NCBI GenBank assembly: GCA_900546065.1
Contig: URBK01000018.1
Coordinates: forward strand, 1-61,234
Source of the DNA: an uncultured Alistipes sp.
GTDB lineage: Bacteria > Bacteroidota > Bacteroidia > Bacteroidales > Rikenellaceae
Direction of reading: 5' to 3'
DNA: 61,234 nt
In this document: positions 52,439 through 61,107 of the stretch, in pieces
How positions within the stretch are numbered: position 1 is the first letter of the stretch
How the letters are laid out: every line of letters begins with the position of its first letter
Made by a program: the position numbers and the translations under genes
The notes under the pieces: generated by a model
Seen by the model: only the letters and a program-made list of their open reading frames with translations
What the model was told of the DNA's origin: nothing
Databases searched by the model: none

Positions 52439-54823
52439 ATGAAAGAAAAATCCAAAATAGAGAAAAATGCAGAGGAAAGGCAAATCAGTCTGCTTTCCAC
52501 TGCTTTGGGAGAGGCTTCGAAGGCCAATGGTTACTGGCTCAACGCTTCTGGAAAGAGGTATCCGAGGCTATACCCGCACGGCGTGTCGGCCAGCCCGTTC
52601 AATGCACTGTTCATGGCATTGCATTCCGATCGGAACGGATGCAATACGAACCTGTTCACCTTGTTCAGTGATGCCAAGGCCCGCGGCACGTCGGTACGTG
52701 AGCATGAACAGGGTGTGCCGTTCCTGTACTATAACTGGAACAAATATGTCCACAGGAACAATCCTGAAGAGTTCATCAACCGGGGAACCTACCTCACATT
52801 GGACGATGAGCAGAAGAAACAATATAAGGGAGTACATAACAGAGAGATACGCACTCTGTTCAATATAGACCAGACGACATTTCCCCATGTGGACGAAGAG
52901 GCTTACAGGGCCGTTCTGCAACAGGATGGGAATGCCATGGAACGAGGATATTCGGAGGCAGACACACGGCGTATGCATATCCGCTTCAATGATTTCTTGC
53001 TGAAAATGCGTGACAACCTTGTGCCGGTCCGTTACGATGGCAGCGGAATGCCCCATTATGAAACGGACAAAGATGCCGTCTATATGCCCCGCCAAAAGAA
53101 CTTTGACCATTACAACGATTATGTGCAGGAAACCCTGCGCCAGATAGTGAGTGCCACCGGACATCAGCAGCGGCTTGCCCGCGAGGGAATGGTGATGAAA
53201 AACGGTATGCCGCCTTCCGACGATGCCGTCAAACAGGAACGGCTGGTCGTGGAAATAGCATCGGGAATCAAGATGCTGGAGCTGGGACTGCCAGCCCGCT
53301 TGTCCGACGAAAGTCTCAGTTTGGTGGAATATTGGGACCGGGAACTCAAAGAGAACCCGAATATGATAGATGCCCTCGAGAGTGACGTGAACAATGCTCT
53401 CGAAGTTATCCGTAAAGCGGAACGTGGAGAGAAAATCGAATATGCCACCTTGCGGAACAGGAAACAGACATCTGACATGCAGGACCAGCTGCCCAAGCAT
53501 TATTTCGTGGCCGATGAGTTACGGAAACGTCCGGACAAGGACAAGAAAACCATTGTCCTTGTCATAGATCCCGTATCAAAGTCGGCTGATGTGATCCTTC
53601 CCGCCGGGGCATCACCGGAGGTGGACAACGAGATTCCCGGCATGAACAAAGCCCGTATCGGACGTGCTTTACGTCGGGAAGGCATCGAGACTGTGCGTTT
53701 CTTCAATCCGGACGGAGCCTTGGGTTACAGACCTGATGACAAGTATTTTGCCGAGAAGCAGGTCTCTCTGGCACGGTTGAACAACTGGGCCCTGGAAGTG
53801 CTTTCGACCCTGAACGTGAGCCCTGCAGTAAAACGGGCCAACGAAGTAGGATTTGACAAGATCCAGATGATTCAGGACGACAAGAACAGATGGGCTCTCT
53901 ATATAAAGCCGGAGCATCAGAGAGGTTATAGCATATACCCCGACAAGGAAGACATAAACCGCTTCTTTTCCACACTCAAGCAGTCCATGGATAATATAGA
54001 CAAGGTCCGCATGGAACTGGCTCATAAATATTACGCGCTTGCTGAAATCAAGCCCGACCTGAAAGTCGATCTGTTCAACAGCGGAACACAGGACGTGGAC
54101 CTGAACCGGATACAGCGTGTATCCGTGTTCAAAACCAAGCAGGACGGTGTACTGTGTGCCGTAACGATTGACGGGCAGAAACTGCAGCCGCGCAGTGTAT
54201 CACCGCAACAATGGCAGCGCATGTGGGTGGCGGAAGACCGTGACAGCTACAAACGGCACCTGGCTGCCTCACTGTTTGCCGATATACTGCAAAAGGGACA
54301 GTCGCAGGAGGAACACGCCGGGGAAAAGCAGGAGAAGGAAACCGAGATACGGCAAGGAGAAGCTGTCAGCCGACAGAATGGAGAAGAGCGTACCGTTGAA
54401 TCCGTCAGTCCGCAGAGAGAGGCTTGGGACAAGATAAAGGCCAAACACCCGGACGCTATCCAGTTTGTAAGAACCGGTGACAACTATACGGCTTATAACG
54501 AGGATGCCGTCAAGGTAACAGAAACGCTTGCCTTGAAAATGGAGAAGCACGAGGCTGACATGAAAAAAGGCTTTACGGCTTCCGTGACATTCCCAGTCAG
54601 CCAACTCGATACTTTCCTTCAGAAACTTGCGAGAAGCGGTGCAAGAGTGGTGATACGGGATGCAGAAGGACTCGCGGATGCCCGGAACAGAACAACGGGC
54701 ATAACAGAAAGGACAGCCGGAAACGGCCAGACACGGACTCTCTTTGATACGGCACAGGAGAAACAGTCCGAACGCAGGATTGAGCCGGAGGAAAATGAAC
54801 AGCGTTCAAGCATGAGGAGGTAA
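52439..54823 (+). CDS. Polyvalent protein: ArdC-like N-terminus and MutS-I-like C-terminus
   Basis: 794 aa. Residues about 45-105 resemble the ArdC N-terminal ssDNA-binding domain (SASPFNALFMALHSDRNG, then AKARGTSVREHEQGVPF). A long middle region is unrecognised. Residues about 659-755 resemble MutS domain I as found in large Bacteroidales element proteins (KAKHPDAIQFVRTGDNYTAY, LDTFLQKLARSGARVVIRDA). The tail EENEQRSSMRR resembles other C-termini in this operon. Probably binds DNA in the recipient or donor; inference only. Confidence 0.75.
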   Translation: MKEKSKIEKNAEERQISLLSTALGEASKANGYWLNASGKRYPRLYPHGVSASPFNALFMALHSDRNGCNTNLFTLFSDAKARGTSVREHEQGVPFLYYNWNKYVHRNNPEEFINRGTYLTLDDEQKKQYKGVHNREIRTLFNIDQTTFPHVDEEAYRAVLQQDGNAMERGYSEADTRRMHIRFNDFLLKMRDNLVPVRYDGSGMPHYETDKDAVYMPRQKNFDHYNDYVQETLRQIVSATGHQQRLAREGMVMKNGMPPSDDAVKQERLVVEIASGIKMLELGLPARLSDESLSLVEYWDRELKENPNMIDALESDVNNALEVIRKAERGEKIEYATLRNRKQTSDMQDQLPKHYFVADELRKRPDKDKKTIVLVIDPVSKSADVILPAGASPEVDNEIPGMNKARIGRALRREGIETVRFFNPDGALGYRPDDKYFAEKQVSLARLNNWALEVLSTLNVSPAVKRANEVGFDKIQMIQDDKNRWALYIKPEHQRGYSIYPDKEDINRFFSTLKQSMDNIDKVRMELAHKYYALAEIKPDLKVDLFNSGTQDVDLNRIQRVSVFKTKQDGVLCAVTIDGQKLQPRSVSPQQWQRMWVAEDRDSYKRHLAASLFADILQKGQSQEEHAGEKQEKETEIRQGEAVSRQNGEERTVESVSPQREAWDKIKAKHPDAIQFVRTGDNYTAYNEDAVKVTETLALKMEKHEADMKKGFTASVTFPVSQLDTFLQKLARSGARVVIRDAEGLADARNRTTGITERTAGNGQTRTLFDTAQEKQSERRIEPEENEQRSSMRR

Positions 54824-54827
54824 TGAT

Positions 54828-56378
54828 ATGGCAGGAAAAAATAAAGAATATGCAGACAAGTATGCGGAGTACGCCATGGAGCAGATGCGCCGGTATGGCA
54901 TCCCCGCTTCGGTAACACTTGCACAAGGAATCCTTGAGAGTTCCAACGGACAGAGTGAACTGGCCCGCAAGGAAAACAATCATTTCGGCATCAAGGCCAC
55001 ACAGTCATGGATTGCGGAAGGCGGCCGGTACAGCCTGTATTCGGATGACAAGCCGAACGAGAAATTCTGCAGCTATGATAACGTAGGAGACTCCTATGAA
55101 CACCATTCGAGGTTCCTTAAGGAGAACAGCCGCTACGCGGAATGTTTCAATCTCCGTCCCGATGACTACAAGGGATGGACGGAAGGTATAGCCAAAGCCG
55201 GTTACGCGACCGGGGGTAACTATGCCGGGACTCTGCAGAAGATCATCGAGCAGAACGGCCTGGACAAATACGACCGTCAGGTCATGCAGGAAATGGCCGC
55301 GCAGGGCAAGCAGTTCGGTCTGGAAAGCAATCCTCTCCAGGAGAAAGAAAAGGCAGAAGCCTATTCGTTTCCGGTGGAACGCAAGGAGTTCCTCTTTGTC
55401 ACTTCCGCTTTCGGAATGCGTCAGGACCCGATGGACAAAGAAAAGCAGCAGATGCACAAGGGGCTTGACATACGATGCAAAGGCGATGCGGTGCTGGCCA
55501 CGGAAAACGGCGGAAAGGTCGTTTCGGTAAACGGCAATGCCAACTCTGCCGGAGGCAAGAGTGTAACCGTCGAATACAGCCGCCCGGATGGAAGCAAGGT
55601 GCAGTGTACCTATATGCACCTTGGCGATATCGCAGTCAAGGCGGGAGACAGTGTCAAGGCAGGACAACGCCTTGGAACCTCGGGCAACACGGGGAAACGG
55701 ACCACGGGAGAGCACCTGCATTTCGGGGTGGTGAACATCCATTCGGACGGGACGCGCCGTGACATCGACCCGGCTGCATATCTGGCCGAGATTGCGCAGA
55801 AAGGCAATATCAAGCAGCAGGTATTGTACAACGGCAATGACCTGCTCGCGAAATACCGTAGTACGGAAGAACCCAAAATCGAGAAACCTCTTTCTACCGA
55901 AGACTGGATGAAAAAGCTGCTGTCCTCGGAGGACAGTGGCGTCGGCATGTCCGGATGCAATGACCCTGTCATGGAGATGGCCATGACGGCCTTTACCTCA
56001 CTGATGGTGCTGGCCGTTCAGATTGACAGTAAGAACGAGGAAGAGCAGAAAGCCGCCGTTTCGGGGGCCATGGATAGCGGAAAGATCGACTTGAAACCGC
56101 TGCTGCCTGACATGAAAAGCTGTAGTCTGACCATGAAAGAGAACGGGAAAGCCGTCCTTCAGGCAGATAACGGCGAACAGCATATATCGCGCGAGTTGAG
56201 TTCCGCAGAATTGAGCCGGCTGTCGGCCGTGCTGAACAACAGTAGCCTTACGGATGAAGCCAAGCGGATGCGCGTGACGGGATTGCTGAATACTGCCATC
56301 CTTTCGGAAATGGCTTCACAGAATTTCGAACAGGGCATGTCCGAGCAGCGAGGACAAACGGAAAATCTGAAAAGATGA
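54828..56378 (+). CDS. Muramidase/glucosaminidase plus M23 peptidase fusion
   Basis: 516 aa, two wall-cleaving domains. Residues about 8-140: glucosaminidase/FlgJ-type (GIPASVTLAQGILESSNGQS, NNHFGIKATQSW, YEHHSRFL). Residues about 190-310: LytM M23 with HKGLDIRC, TYMHLGD and GEHLHFGV, all catalytic residues present. A third, helical region covers 330-516. There is no signal peptide, unlike the 222-aa M23 protein of the same element. It may loosen the wall during transfer, reaching it by another route. Ends ENLKR; overlaps the next ATG by 4 bp. Confidence 0.88.
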   Translation: MAGKNKEYADKYAEYAMEQMRRYGIPASVTLAQGILESSNGQSELARKENNHFGIKATQSWIAEGGRYSLYSDDKPNEKFCSYDNVGDSYEHHSRFLKENSRYAECFNLRPDDYKGWTEGIAKAGYATGGNYAGTLQKIIEQNGLDKYDRQVMQEMAAQGKQFGLESNPLQEKEKAEAYSFPVERKEFLFVTSAFGMRQDPMDKEKQQMHKGLDIRCKGDAVLATENGGKVVSVNGNANSAGGKSVTVEYSRPDGSKVQCTYMHLGDIAVKAGDSVKAGQRLGTSGNTGKRTTGEHLHFGVVNIHSDGTRRDIDPAAYLAEIAQKGNIKQQVLYNGNDLLAKYRSTEEPKIEKPLSTEDWMKKLLSSEDSGVGMSGCNDPVMEMAMTAFTSLMVLAVQIDSKNEEEQKAAVSGAMDSGKIDLKPLLPDMKSCSLTMKENGKAVLQADNGEQHISRELSSAELSRLSAVLNNSSLTDEAKRMRVTGLLNTAILSEMASQNFEQGMSEQRGQTENLKR

Positions 56379-56566
56379 AGCATGGCGATATGATAAAATG
56401 CGTGATGATACAGCTATGCAAGTATCTGGCAGGATTATCCTACCTGGCTTTGTATGTCCTGTCCTGCTACAAGCTGTTTGGCTTGACGGCAACATTCCTT
56501 ATCGTGGGAGTGCAGCTGCTCGTTGCCGGATGGCTTGTCTGGGCAATGATCCGTGCGCCCGATTAG
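56375..56566 (+). CDS. Small membrane protein, 63 aa
   Basis: Starts at an ATGA overlap with the muramidase gene. Two hydrophobic helices (YLAGLSYLALYVLSCYKLF and TFLIVGVQLLVAGWLVW) with a short turn. The coupling suggests a partner role to the wall hydrolase, holin-like by analogy only. Unknown family. Confidence 0.65.
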   Translation: MKHGDMIKCVMIQLCKYLAGLSYLALYVLSCYKLFGLTATFLIVGVQLLVAGWLVWAMIRAPD

Positions 56567-56645
56567 AATATGCTCTCAGACCTTCAACATCAATATAACC
56601 AGCATTTGCCGGATGATATGTACCATTCTAAAAACAAAACGAGTT

Positions 56646-57257
56646 ATGATTAAATGTAATGTTACTGTATGCGGTATTATCAACCGCGATGCTACTACAC
56701 GCACAAACAAGGATGGAAAACCGTTTTTTACGTTCCCTCTTCAGATAATGGTTCCTGCAACTGACGGTCAGGAAAAGCCTGTCGAGATCGATGTGAGCAA
56801 AGATGGCGGTCAGGAGGAAGCCTCCTGCTACAGGAAAGGCTCACGTGTCGAGATTGACGGTACGATGTACCTGAAGCACAGGGGCGACAGGACCTATTTC
56901 AACCTTTTCGCAAACGAGATCCGCGATGTGGCTGCCGATGCGGCCAATACTCTCAAAGGAGAGATGGTTTTCTGTGGAAAGGTCGGAAAGAACATCGAGG
57001 AAAAGAAGGACAAGAAAGACCAGTCCTACACGATGTTCTCGGCATTCAGCACGGAGAAAGTCGCTGACGGCTTTGAGTACCAATGGGTACGTTTCTTCTG
57101 CTTCAACAGGCAGCGTGAAGAATGGCTCCAGCCTGGTGTGAAGATCGATGCCAAGGGCGAGATGGGCCTGACTGTCCATAACGGTAAGCCTAATGTATCC
57201 TGCCGTGTAGAGGAACTTACACAATGTGTCGCAGATTCGTCTAACTCCAATCAGTAA
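56646..57257 (+). CDS. OB-fold ssDNA-binding-like protein, two OB units
   Basis: 203 aa from the ATG at 56646; the longer frame back to 56553 lacks sense. Two SSB-like segments are visible: GIINRDATTRTNKDGKPFFT in the first and EMVFCGKVGKNIEEKKDKKD with FEYQWVRFFCFN in the second. There is no acidic DLPF tip, so it differs from the element's ssb. It lies 5 bp before the ArdC-like gene, and a DNA-protection role in transfer is likely. Confidence 0.78.
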   Translation: MIKCNVTVCGIINRDATTRTNKDGKPFFTFPLQIMVPATDGQEKPVEIDVSKDGGQEEASCYRKGSRVEIDGTMYLKHRGDRTYFNLFANEIRDVAADAANTLKGEMVFCGKVGKNIEEKKDKKDQSYTMFSAFSTEKVADGFEYQWVRFFCFNRQREEWLQPGVKIDAKGEMGLTVHNGKPNVSCRVEELTQCVADSSNSNQ

Positions 57258-57262
57258 CGGTT

Positions 57263-58951
57263 ATGGCAGGCTACAGGAGACAAAATACAGATGGGCCGAA
57301 CAGCGAAGACAAGACTCTCGACCTCTTTGCGGAAATGATGATTGAAAAGCTGGAGAATATCAGCAAGGACTGGAAGAAGCCCTGGTTCACCGAGGGCAGC
57401 CTTCAGTGGCCACGCAATCTGTCCGGACGCGAATACAATGGTATGAATGCGCTTATGCTCATGCTGCACTGCGAAAAGGAAGGATACACTATTCCGAGAT
57501 TCTGCACATTTGATTGCGTGCAGAGACTGAACAAACCGGGCAAGAACGGCGAGGAACTGCCGAGGGTATCGGTACTGAAAGGCGAGAAATCGTTTCCCGT
57601 CATGCTGACCACATTTACCTGCATCCACAAGGAGACCAAGGAGAAGATCAAGTATGACGATTACAAAAACTTGTCCGAGGACGAAAAGAAAGAGTATAAC
57701 GTGTATCCCAAGATGCAGGTATTCCGCGTGTTCAACGTCGCCCAGACGAATCTGAAAGAGGCTCGTCCTGAACTGTGGGAGAAGCTGGAAAAGGAAAACG
57801 GCCGTCCATTCGTCCATGAAGGTGAAATGTTCAGCTTCGAACCGGTGGAGAGGATGATACGCGACAATCTATGGATATGTCCCATCAACGTAAAACATCA
57901 GGATGATGCCTTTTATTCGATTAGCAAGAATGAAATCACCGTACCGGAGAAGGTGCAGTTCAAGGACGGGGAAGCATTCTACGGAACACTGTTCCATGAG
58001 ATGGGACATTCGACTGGAGCGGAAGGTGTGCTAAACCGTTTCCAACCGACCTCTTTCGGTTCAAAGGAGTATAGCGATGAAGAACTTGTGGCCGAATTGT
58101 GCGGTGCATTGATCTCCCAACGCTACGGAATGGCCAAACATATAAAAGAGGACAGTTGTCCGTATCTGAAATCGTGGCTGGATAACCTGAAGGAGTCACC
58201 CCAGTACATTAAGACCGTACTTATGGACGTGAAGAAGGCATCATCCATGATCACGCAGAAAATAGACCAGATAGCCAGGGATATAGAAAGGGAAAAGACC
58301 GAAAATCAAGAACGGACGGAAACCCCGAAGGAAAAGGTATATTATGCTTCTGTAGCCTATCTGCAAATGGCGGACGATACCAACCGACTTGACGCACTGA
58401 AAGACAAAGGGGACTACAACGGGCTGCTCACTCTTGCGAAAGAGTATTACGACGGGAACGGAATGGATGAACAGTACACCTATGCCTCTCCTTTGCAGAA
58501 CCGTGGCGATGATCTGCTGATTGAAGACCAGCATTTCGCTGTCGTGTATAACGGTAGTGTAGGAGGAACTTATGACGTGATGCTGAAATACACCGAACAG
58601 GAAGTACGAGACCATATCCGAAGATATGGAGTTGACAGGGCCAGCGAGGATGTGAAGGCATTGGCGAGGGAGATGGCTGCGGAACAGTTTGCGGAAATGA
58701 CGCGGCACAAGATGCCGGTCTTCGAAATGCCGAACGGTGACGTGCTGCATGTCAATTACAACAGGGACAGGGACTCGCTGGATGTGGGGACGATGACCAA
58801 CGCGGGCATGACCGTGAAGCATCATTACCCTTATGACCACAACATGACACTGGATGCCAATCTCCAGGGCGTGAATGAGCAACTGAACGACCTGGAAGAA
58901 TACAGGGAGGAACAGCAGGAGACCGAATATAGCGGTGGAATGCGACGATGA
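57263..58951 (+). CDS. ArdC-like anti-restriction zincin (polyvalent protein)
   Basis: 562 aa. An ArdC N-terminal ssDNA-binding domain (about 15-130: WPRNLSGREYNGMNALMLML, RVSVLKGEKSFPV) is joined to a zincin peptidase with H245-E-x2-H249 (LFHEMGHSTGAEG) and a downstream Glu in DEELVAELCGAL (about 272-283). Residues 350-562 are an unrecognised C-terminal region typical of large element proteins. It ends EYSGGMRR. ArdC proteins block restriction of incoming plasmid DNA and are thought to be co-transferred (family knowledge). Last gene of the operon. Confidence 0.87.
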   Translation: MAGYRRQNTDGPNSEDKTLDLFAEMMIEKLENISKDWKKPWFTEGSLQWPRNLSGREYNGMNALMLMLHCEKEGYTIPRFCTFDCVQRLNKPGKNGEELPRVSVLKGEKSFPVMLTTFTCIHKETKEKIKYDDYKNLSEDEKKEYNVYPKMQVFRVFNVAQTNLKEARPELWEKLEKENGRPFVHEGEMFSFEPVERMIRDNLWICPINVKHQDDAFYSISKNEITVPEKVQFKDGEAFYGTLFHEMGHSTGAEGVLNRFQPTSFGSKEYSDEELVAELCGALISQRYGMAKHIKEDSCPYLKSWLDNLKESPQYIKTVLMDVKKASSMITQKIDQIARDIEREKTENQERTETPKEKVYYASVAYLQMADDTNRLDALKDKGDYNGLLTLAKEYYDGNGMDEQYTYASPLQNRGDDLLIEDQHFAVVYNGSVGGTYDVMLKYTEQEVRDHIRRYGVDRASEDVKALAREMAAEQFAEMTRHKMPVFEMPNGDVLHVNYNRDRDSLDVGTMTNAGMTVKHHYPYDHNMTLDANLQGVNEQLNDLEEYREEQQETEYSGGMRR

Positions 58952-58964
58952 ATGAAAAGGATTT

Positions 58965-58988
58965 GGGGCTGGTGTGAATGCCAGCCCC
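58965..58988. terminator. Bidirectional terminator after the operon
   Basis: Perfect 8-bp stem GGGGCTGG / CCAGCCCC with an 8-bp loop between convergent genes; short T-rich sequence follows on each strand. Confidence 0.75.
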
Positions 58989-58991
58989 TTG

Positions 58992-59282
58992 TCATTGTTC
59001 GCTATGTCGGAAATATTCTTTCCAGTTTTCTTCATCTACTGTCAATTTTCCCATTTCCCAATCATATTCCACTTCCGGCATGTTGGAGTAAGGGAAATGC
59101 ACGGTGTAGCCGATTTGGCCATAGGAACAGTGCAATGGTGTAACGCAAATCTCCTGACCGAAATAAGTCTGAGGCGTACAGTATCTCCGCCAGTTAAAAC
59201 GTCCGGCAGCTATATTACGGCAAAGCAATTTAAGAACCGCTGTGCTTTTCCTGCCTTGAAAATCTTTTCTGCAAGTCTTCAT
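58992..59282 (-). CDS. Hypothetical protein, 96 aa
   Basis: Basic N-terminal half (MKTCRKDFQGRKSTAVLKLL), Tyr/Cys-rich middle and acidic end (MGKLTVDEENWKEYFRHSEQ). ATG at 59282 lies directly beside a TACTA repeat array, so it may be controlled by the partition regulator. No family recognised. Confidence 0.65.
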   Translation of the reverse strand: MKTCRKDFQGRKSTAVLKLLCRNIAAGRFNWRRYCTPQTYFGQEICVTPLHCSYGQIGYTVHFPYSNMPEVEYDWEMGKLTVDEENWKEYFRHSEQ

Positions 59283-59357
59283 GTTACTATTTTACTTATT
59301 TACTATTCTACTATTTTACTACTTTACTAAAATACTAATGTGCTACTTTGTAGTATA
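59283..59357. repeat. Second TACTA/TAGTA repeat array
   Basis: About eight TACTA-type pentamers (TTTACTA, TCTACTA, ATACTA, one TAGTA) in about 75 bp, immediately upstream of the 96-aa gene and running into the 3' end of the 64-aa gene. It resembles the array next to parA. Confidence 0.65.
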
Positions 59358-59529
59358 TTTCAGGGGCACTTGACACATTGTAAATATAACTGCCACAACG
59401 CACAAGCAGGGCGTCCCGTCCATAATAGGCTTTTTTCATTCCACTGATGCTTCCTGACTTGTGAAAATTGGGAAAACTGCTGATGCCAACTTTTTTTGCA
59501 TCCTGACTATGGAGTGTTTTTGTCTTCAT
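59335..59529 (-). CDS. Hypothetical small protein, 64 aa
   Basis: Contains SISGMKKAYYGRDALLVRCG and SYIYNVSSAPEIYY, a pattern I associate with small proteins of Bacteroidales mobile elements. It begins MKTK and lies 52 bp upstream of the 96-aa gene, so the two may share a transcript. Function unknown. Confidence 0.65.
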   Translation of the reverse strand: MKTKTLHSQDAKKVGISSFPNFHKSGSISGMKKAYYGRDALLVRCGSYIYNVSSAPEIYYKVAH

Positions 59530-59575
59530 TGTAATACTTTCGATTGCTGTACTTCATTAAATGAGTTGGGTGAAA

Positions 59576-59597
59576 CCACCCGCATGGTAGCGGGTGG
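59576..59597 (-). terminator. Hairpin after the 161-aa gene
   Basis: Perfect 8-bp stem CCACCCGC / GCGGGTGG with a 6-bp loop, 17 bp past the stop; only three U follow on the lower strand. Confidence 0.6.
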
Positions 59598-59614
59598 CTA
59601 TACGACATATACCG

Positions 59615-60100
59615 TCAGAAGTGATAATCAATGACGCCTCCGACATAGAGCAAAGTGCCGGGTTCAAGAGAGCTGACAAACAGCATGAACTCAAAGGATG
59701 GCTCGGCAAATGACTGGCATCCGTCTCCATTCAGATAAAAATGATAGCCGGTATCCAGCGGATTATCTATTGCCTGCTTGAGGTAATATGTAGAACTCCA
59801 CTCAAACATATTTTCGACAGTAATTGCGTCCGCTTTCTTCCGGATTTCTGCGACATACTTCTCTTTCCATTGTTCCATGCCATCACCTGTATAACGTATC
59901 GTGTCTTCCGATACAAGTTCGAACATTCCTTTCGGCAGGATGGAATTGACTAAATTGGTTATCTCTTCCTTGCGCTCTTCATCGCTGATGTCGGCACAAT
60001 AATCGTAAAAACTGTTGTCGCCCTGATTGAGGGTGTCTTCGTTCAGATAGTTTTCCTTGTCTATCTGTGTTGTTGAAATTTGAAAAACTCTGCTGTGCAT
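59615..60100 (-). CDS. Hypothetical protein, 161 aa
   Basis: Acidic and soluble, with no signal peptide. Segments such as DISDEERKEEITNLVNSILP and DTGYHFYLNGDGCQSFAEPS are visible but no family is recognised. Starts at ATG 60100, about 20 bp downstream of a clear copy of the shared leader, so it belongs to the same putative regulatory group as ssb and the methylase/helicase. Confidence 0.7.
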   Translation of the reverse strand: MHSRVFQISTTQIDKENYLNEDTLNQGDNSFYDYCADISDEERKEEITNLVNSILPKGMFELVSEDTIRYTGDGMEQWKEKYVAEIRKKADAITVENMFEWSSTYYLKQAIDNPLDTGYHFYLNGDGCQSFAEPSFEFMLFVSSLEPGTLLYVGGVIDYHF

Positions 60101-60477
60101 AATTCTGAATTTTAAGTTGTTGTTTTTATTTCCCTTTTCTTGAAGCCTTTCGGCCTTCTTGTCAGGGAATGATTTTTATGCAGGACAGACAGCGAGCATA
60201 GGACGAACAAGACAAGTAAACAGTGACAGGATAAAGCGGAATACCCAAATCTTCGATTTGTGGAAGGCTGCCGTGAAGATCCGGGAGCCGTTAGCACAGC
60301 GGTACTTGGCGACCGTCCGTCGCTGTACCTTCGCATATAAAATCTCTCCGACAAGAAAGTGCCGGCAGGTAGGAAATCATATATTTCTTACAAGAGGAAT
60401 AACCTGGCCGAATATAAAGGGTATGCACCTCCAGCGCAGTTTTGTAAAACAGGCTGTCTATAAAAGCATAGAAAAGA
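60101..60477 (-). promoter_or_regulatory. Long leader region of the 161-aa gene
   Basis: No gene seen. Lower strand: GCATAAAAATCATTCCCTG, then a GAAGGCC-GAAA-GGCTTC hairpin with a GNRA-type loop, then AAAAGGGAAATAAAAA (60122-60180), about 20 bp before the ATG. It includes one copy of a 55-bp repeat (60165-60219). ATATAAAGGG lies near 60413. Confidence 0.6.
60165..60219 (-). repeat. 55-bp direct repeat, copy 1
   Basis: Identical to 61180-61234. Each copy lies in the leader of a leftward gene just upstream of the hairpin and AGGGAAA box. The second copy is cut by the window edge, so the repeat may be longer. Confidence 0.85.
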
Positions 60478-60502
60478 CTCCCGAACAAATAATGCTCGGG
60501 AA
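60478..60502 (-). terminator. Terminator of the 193-aa gene
   Basis: TCCCGA / TCGGGA stem (extended by flanking pairs) followed on the lower strand by GTCTTTTC, about 24 bp past the stop. Confidence 0.65.
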
Positions 60503-60525
60503 TCATTTGCTGATGTCGGATTGAA

Positions 60526-61107
60526 TTAGTTTACTATTTGAAATTCATGCAGGTAGCAGAAGGCATCTTCGCTCTTGCTTTGCCAGCGTTCGTCAAGTGC
60601 CTTGACATCCTCTGCTGACTTAATCGGCTCTCCGCATTTTTCTTCAAGCCAAGCGAACGCATCTTCTTGGGTCTCGAAATATTCACTGAGATACTCTTCC
60701 TCTGGGGAACATGCGTCCAAGAAGAACCTGTCACTGAAATATGTACCAAATTCATCGTTTGTTTCATATACTTCCATGCCTGGCTCTTCCGCCTGAAAGT
60801 AATAACGAAGATTGGGGAACGCTTCCCTCACAAGGTCAAATGTCTCACTGCATGGGGCCCACGCTGTTTCTGTTGAAAACTTCAATACATCACCGTCCAT
60901 TTCAAGTCCGTTCCAAGAGCCACGGCAACGTACATCGTTCCAATCCTTACCCAAAGCATCCACGAGACATCCCAGCCAAGTAGTCCCAAATCCGTTTTCT
61001 ACTGAAGGTGTCTTACGTTCTTCCAGTCCTTTCATCAACTCATACAGTTGCTTCACTTCTTTTGCGTCGCCATCTATCACATACGCAGTACTGCACCAAT
61101 TCGGCAT
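60526..61107 (-). CDS. YubB/Api92-like (DUF1281-type) ferredoxin-fold protein
   Basis: 193 aa beginning MPNWCSTAYVIDG, the typical start of the Api92/YubB-like family found on plasmids and phages. Other family-like segments are WNDVRCRGSWNGLEMDG, FSTETAWAPCSETFDLVREA and an Asp/Glu-rich end with YFETQEDAFAWLEEKCG. Function unknown; such proteins are frequent in element early regions. It has its own leader and terminator. Confidence 0.78.
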   Translation of the reverse strand: MPNWCSTAYVIDGDAKEVKQLYELMKGLEERKTPSVENGFGTTWLGCLVDALGKDWNDVRCRGSWNGLEMDGDVLKFSTETAWAPCSETFDLVREAFPNLRYYFQAEEPGMEVYETNDEFGTYFSDRFFLDACSPEEEYLSEYFETQEDAFAWLEEKCGEPIKSAEDVKALDERWQSKSEDAFCYLHEFQIVN

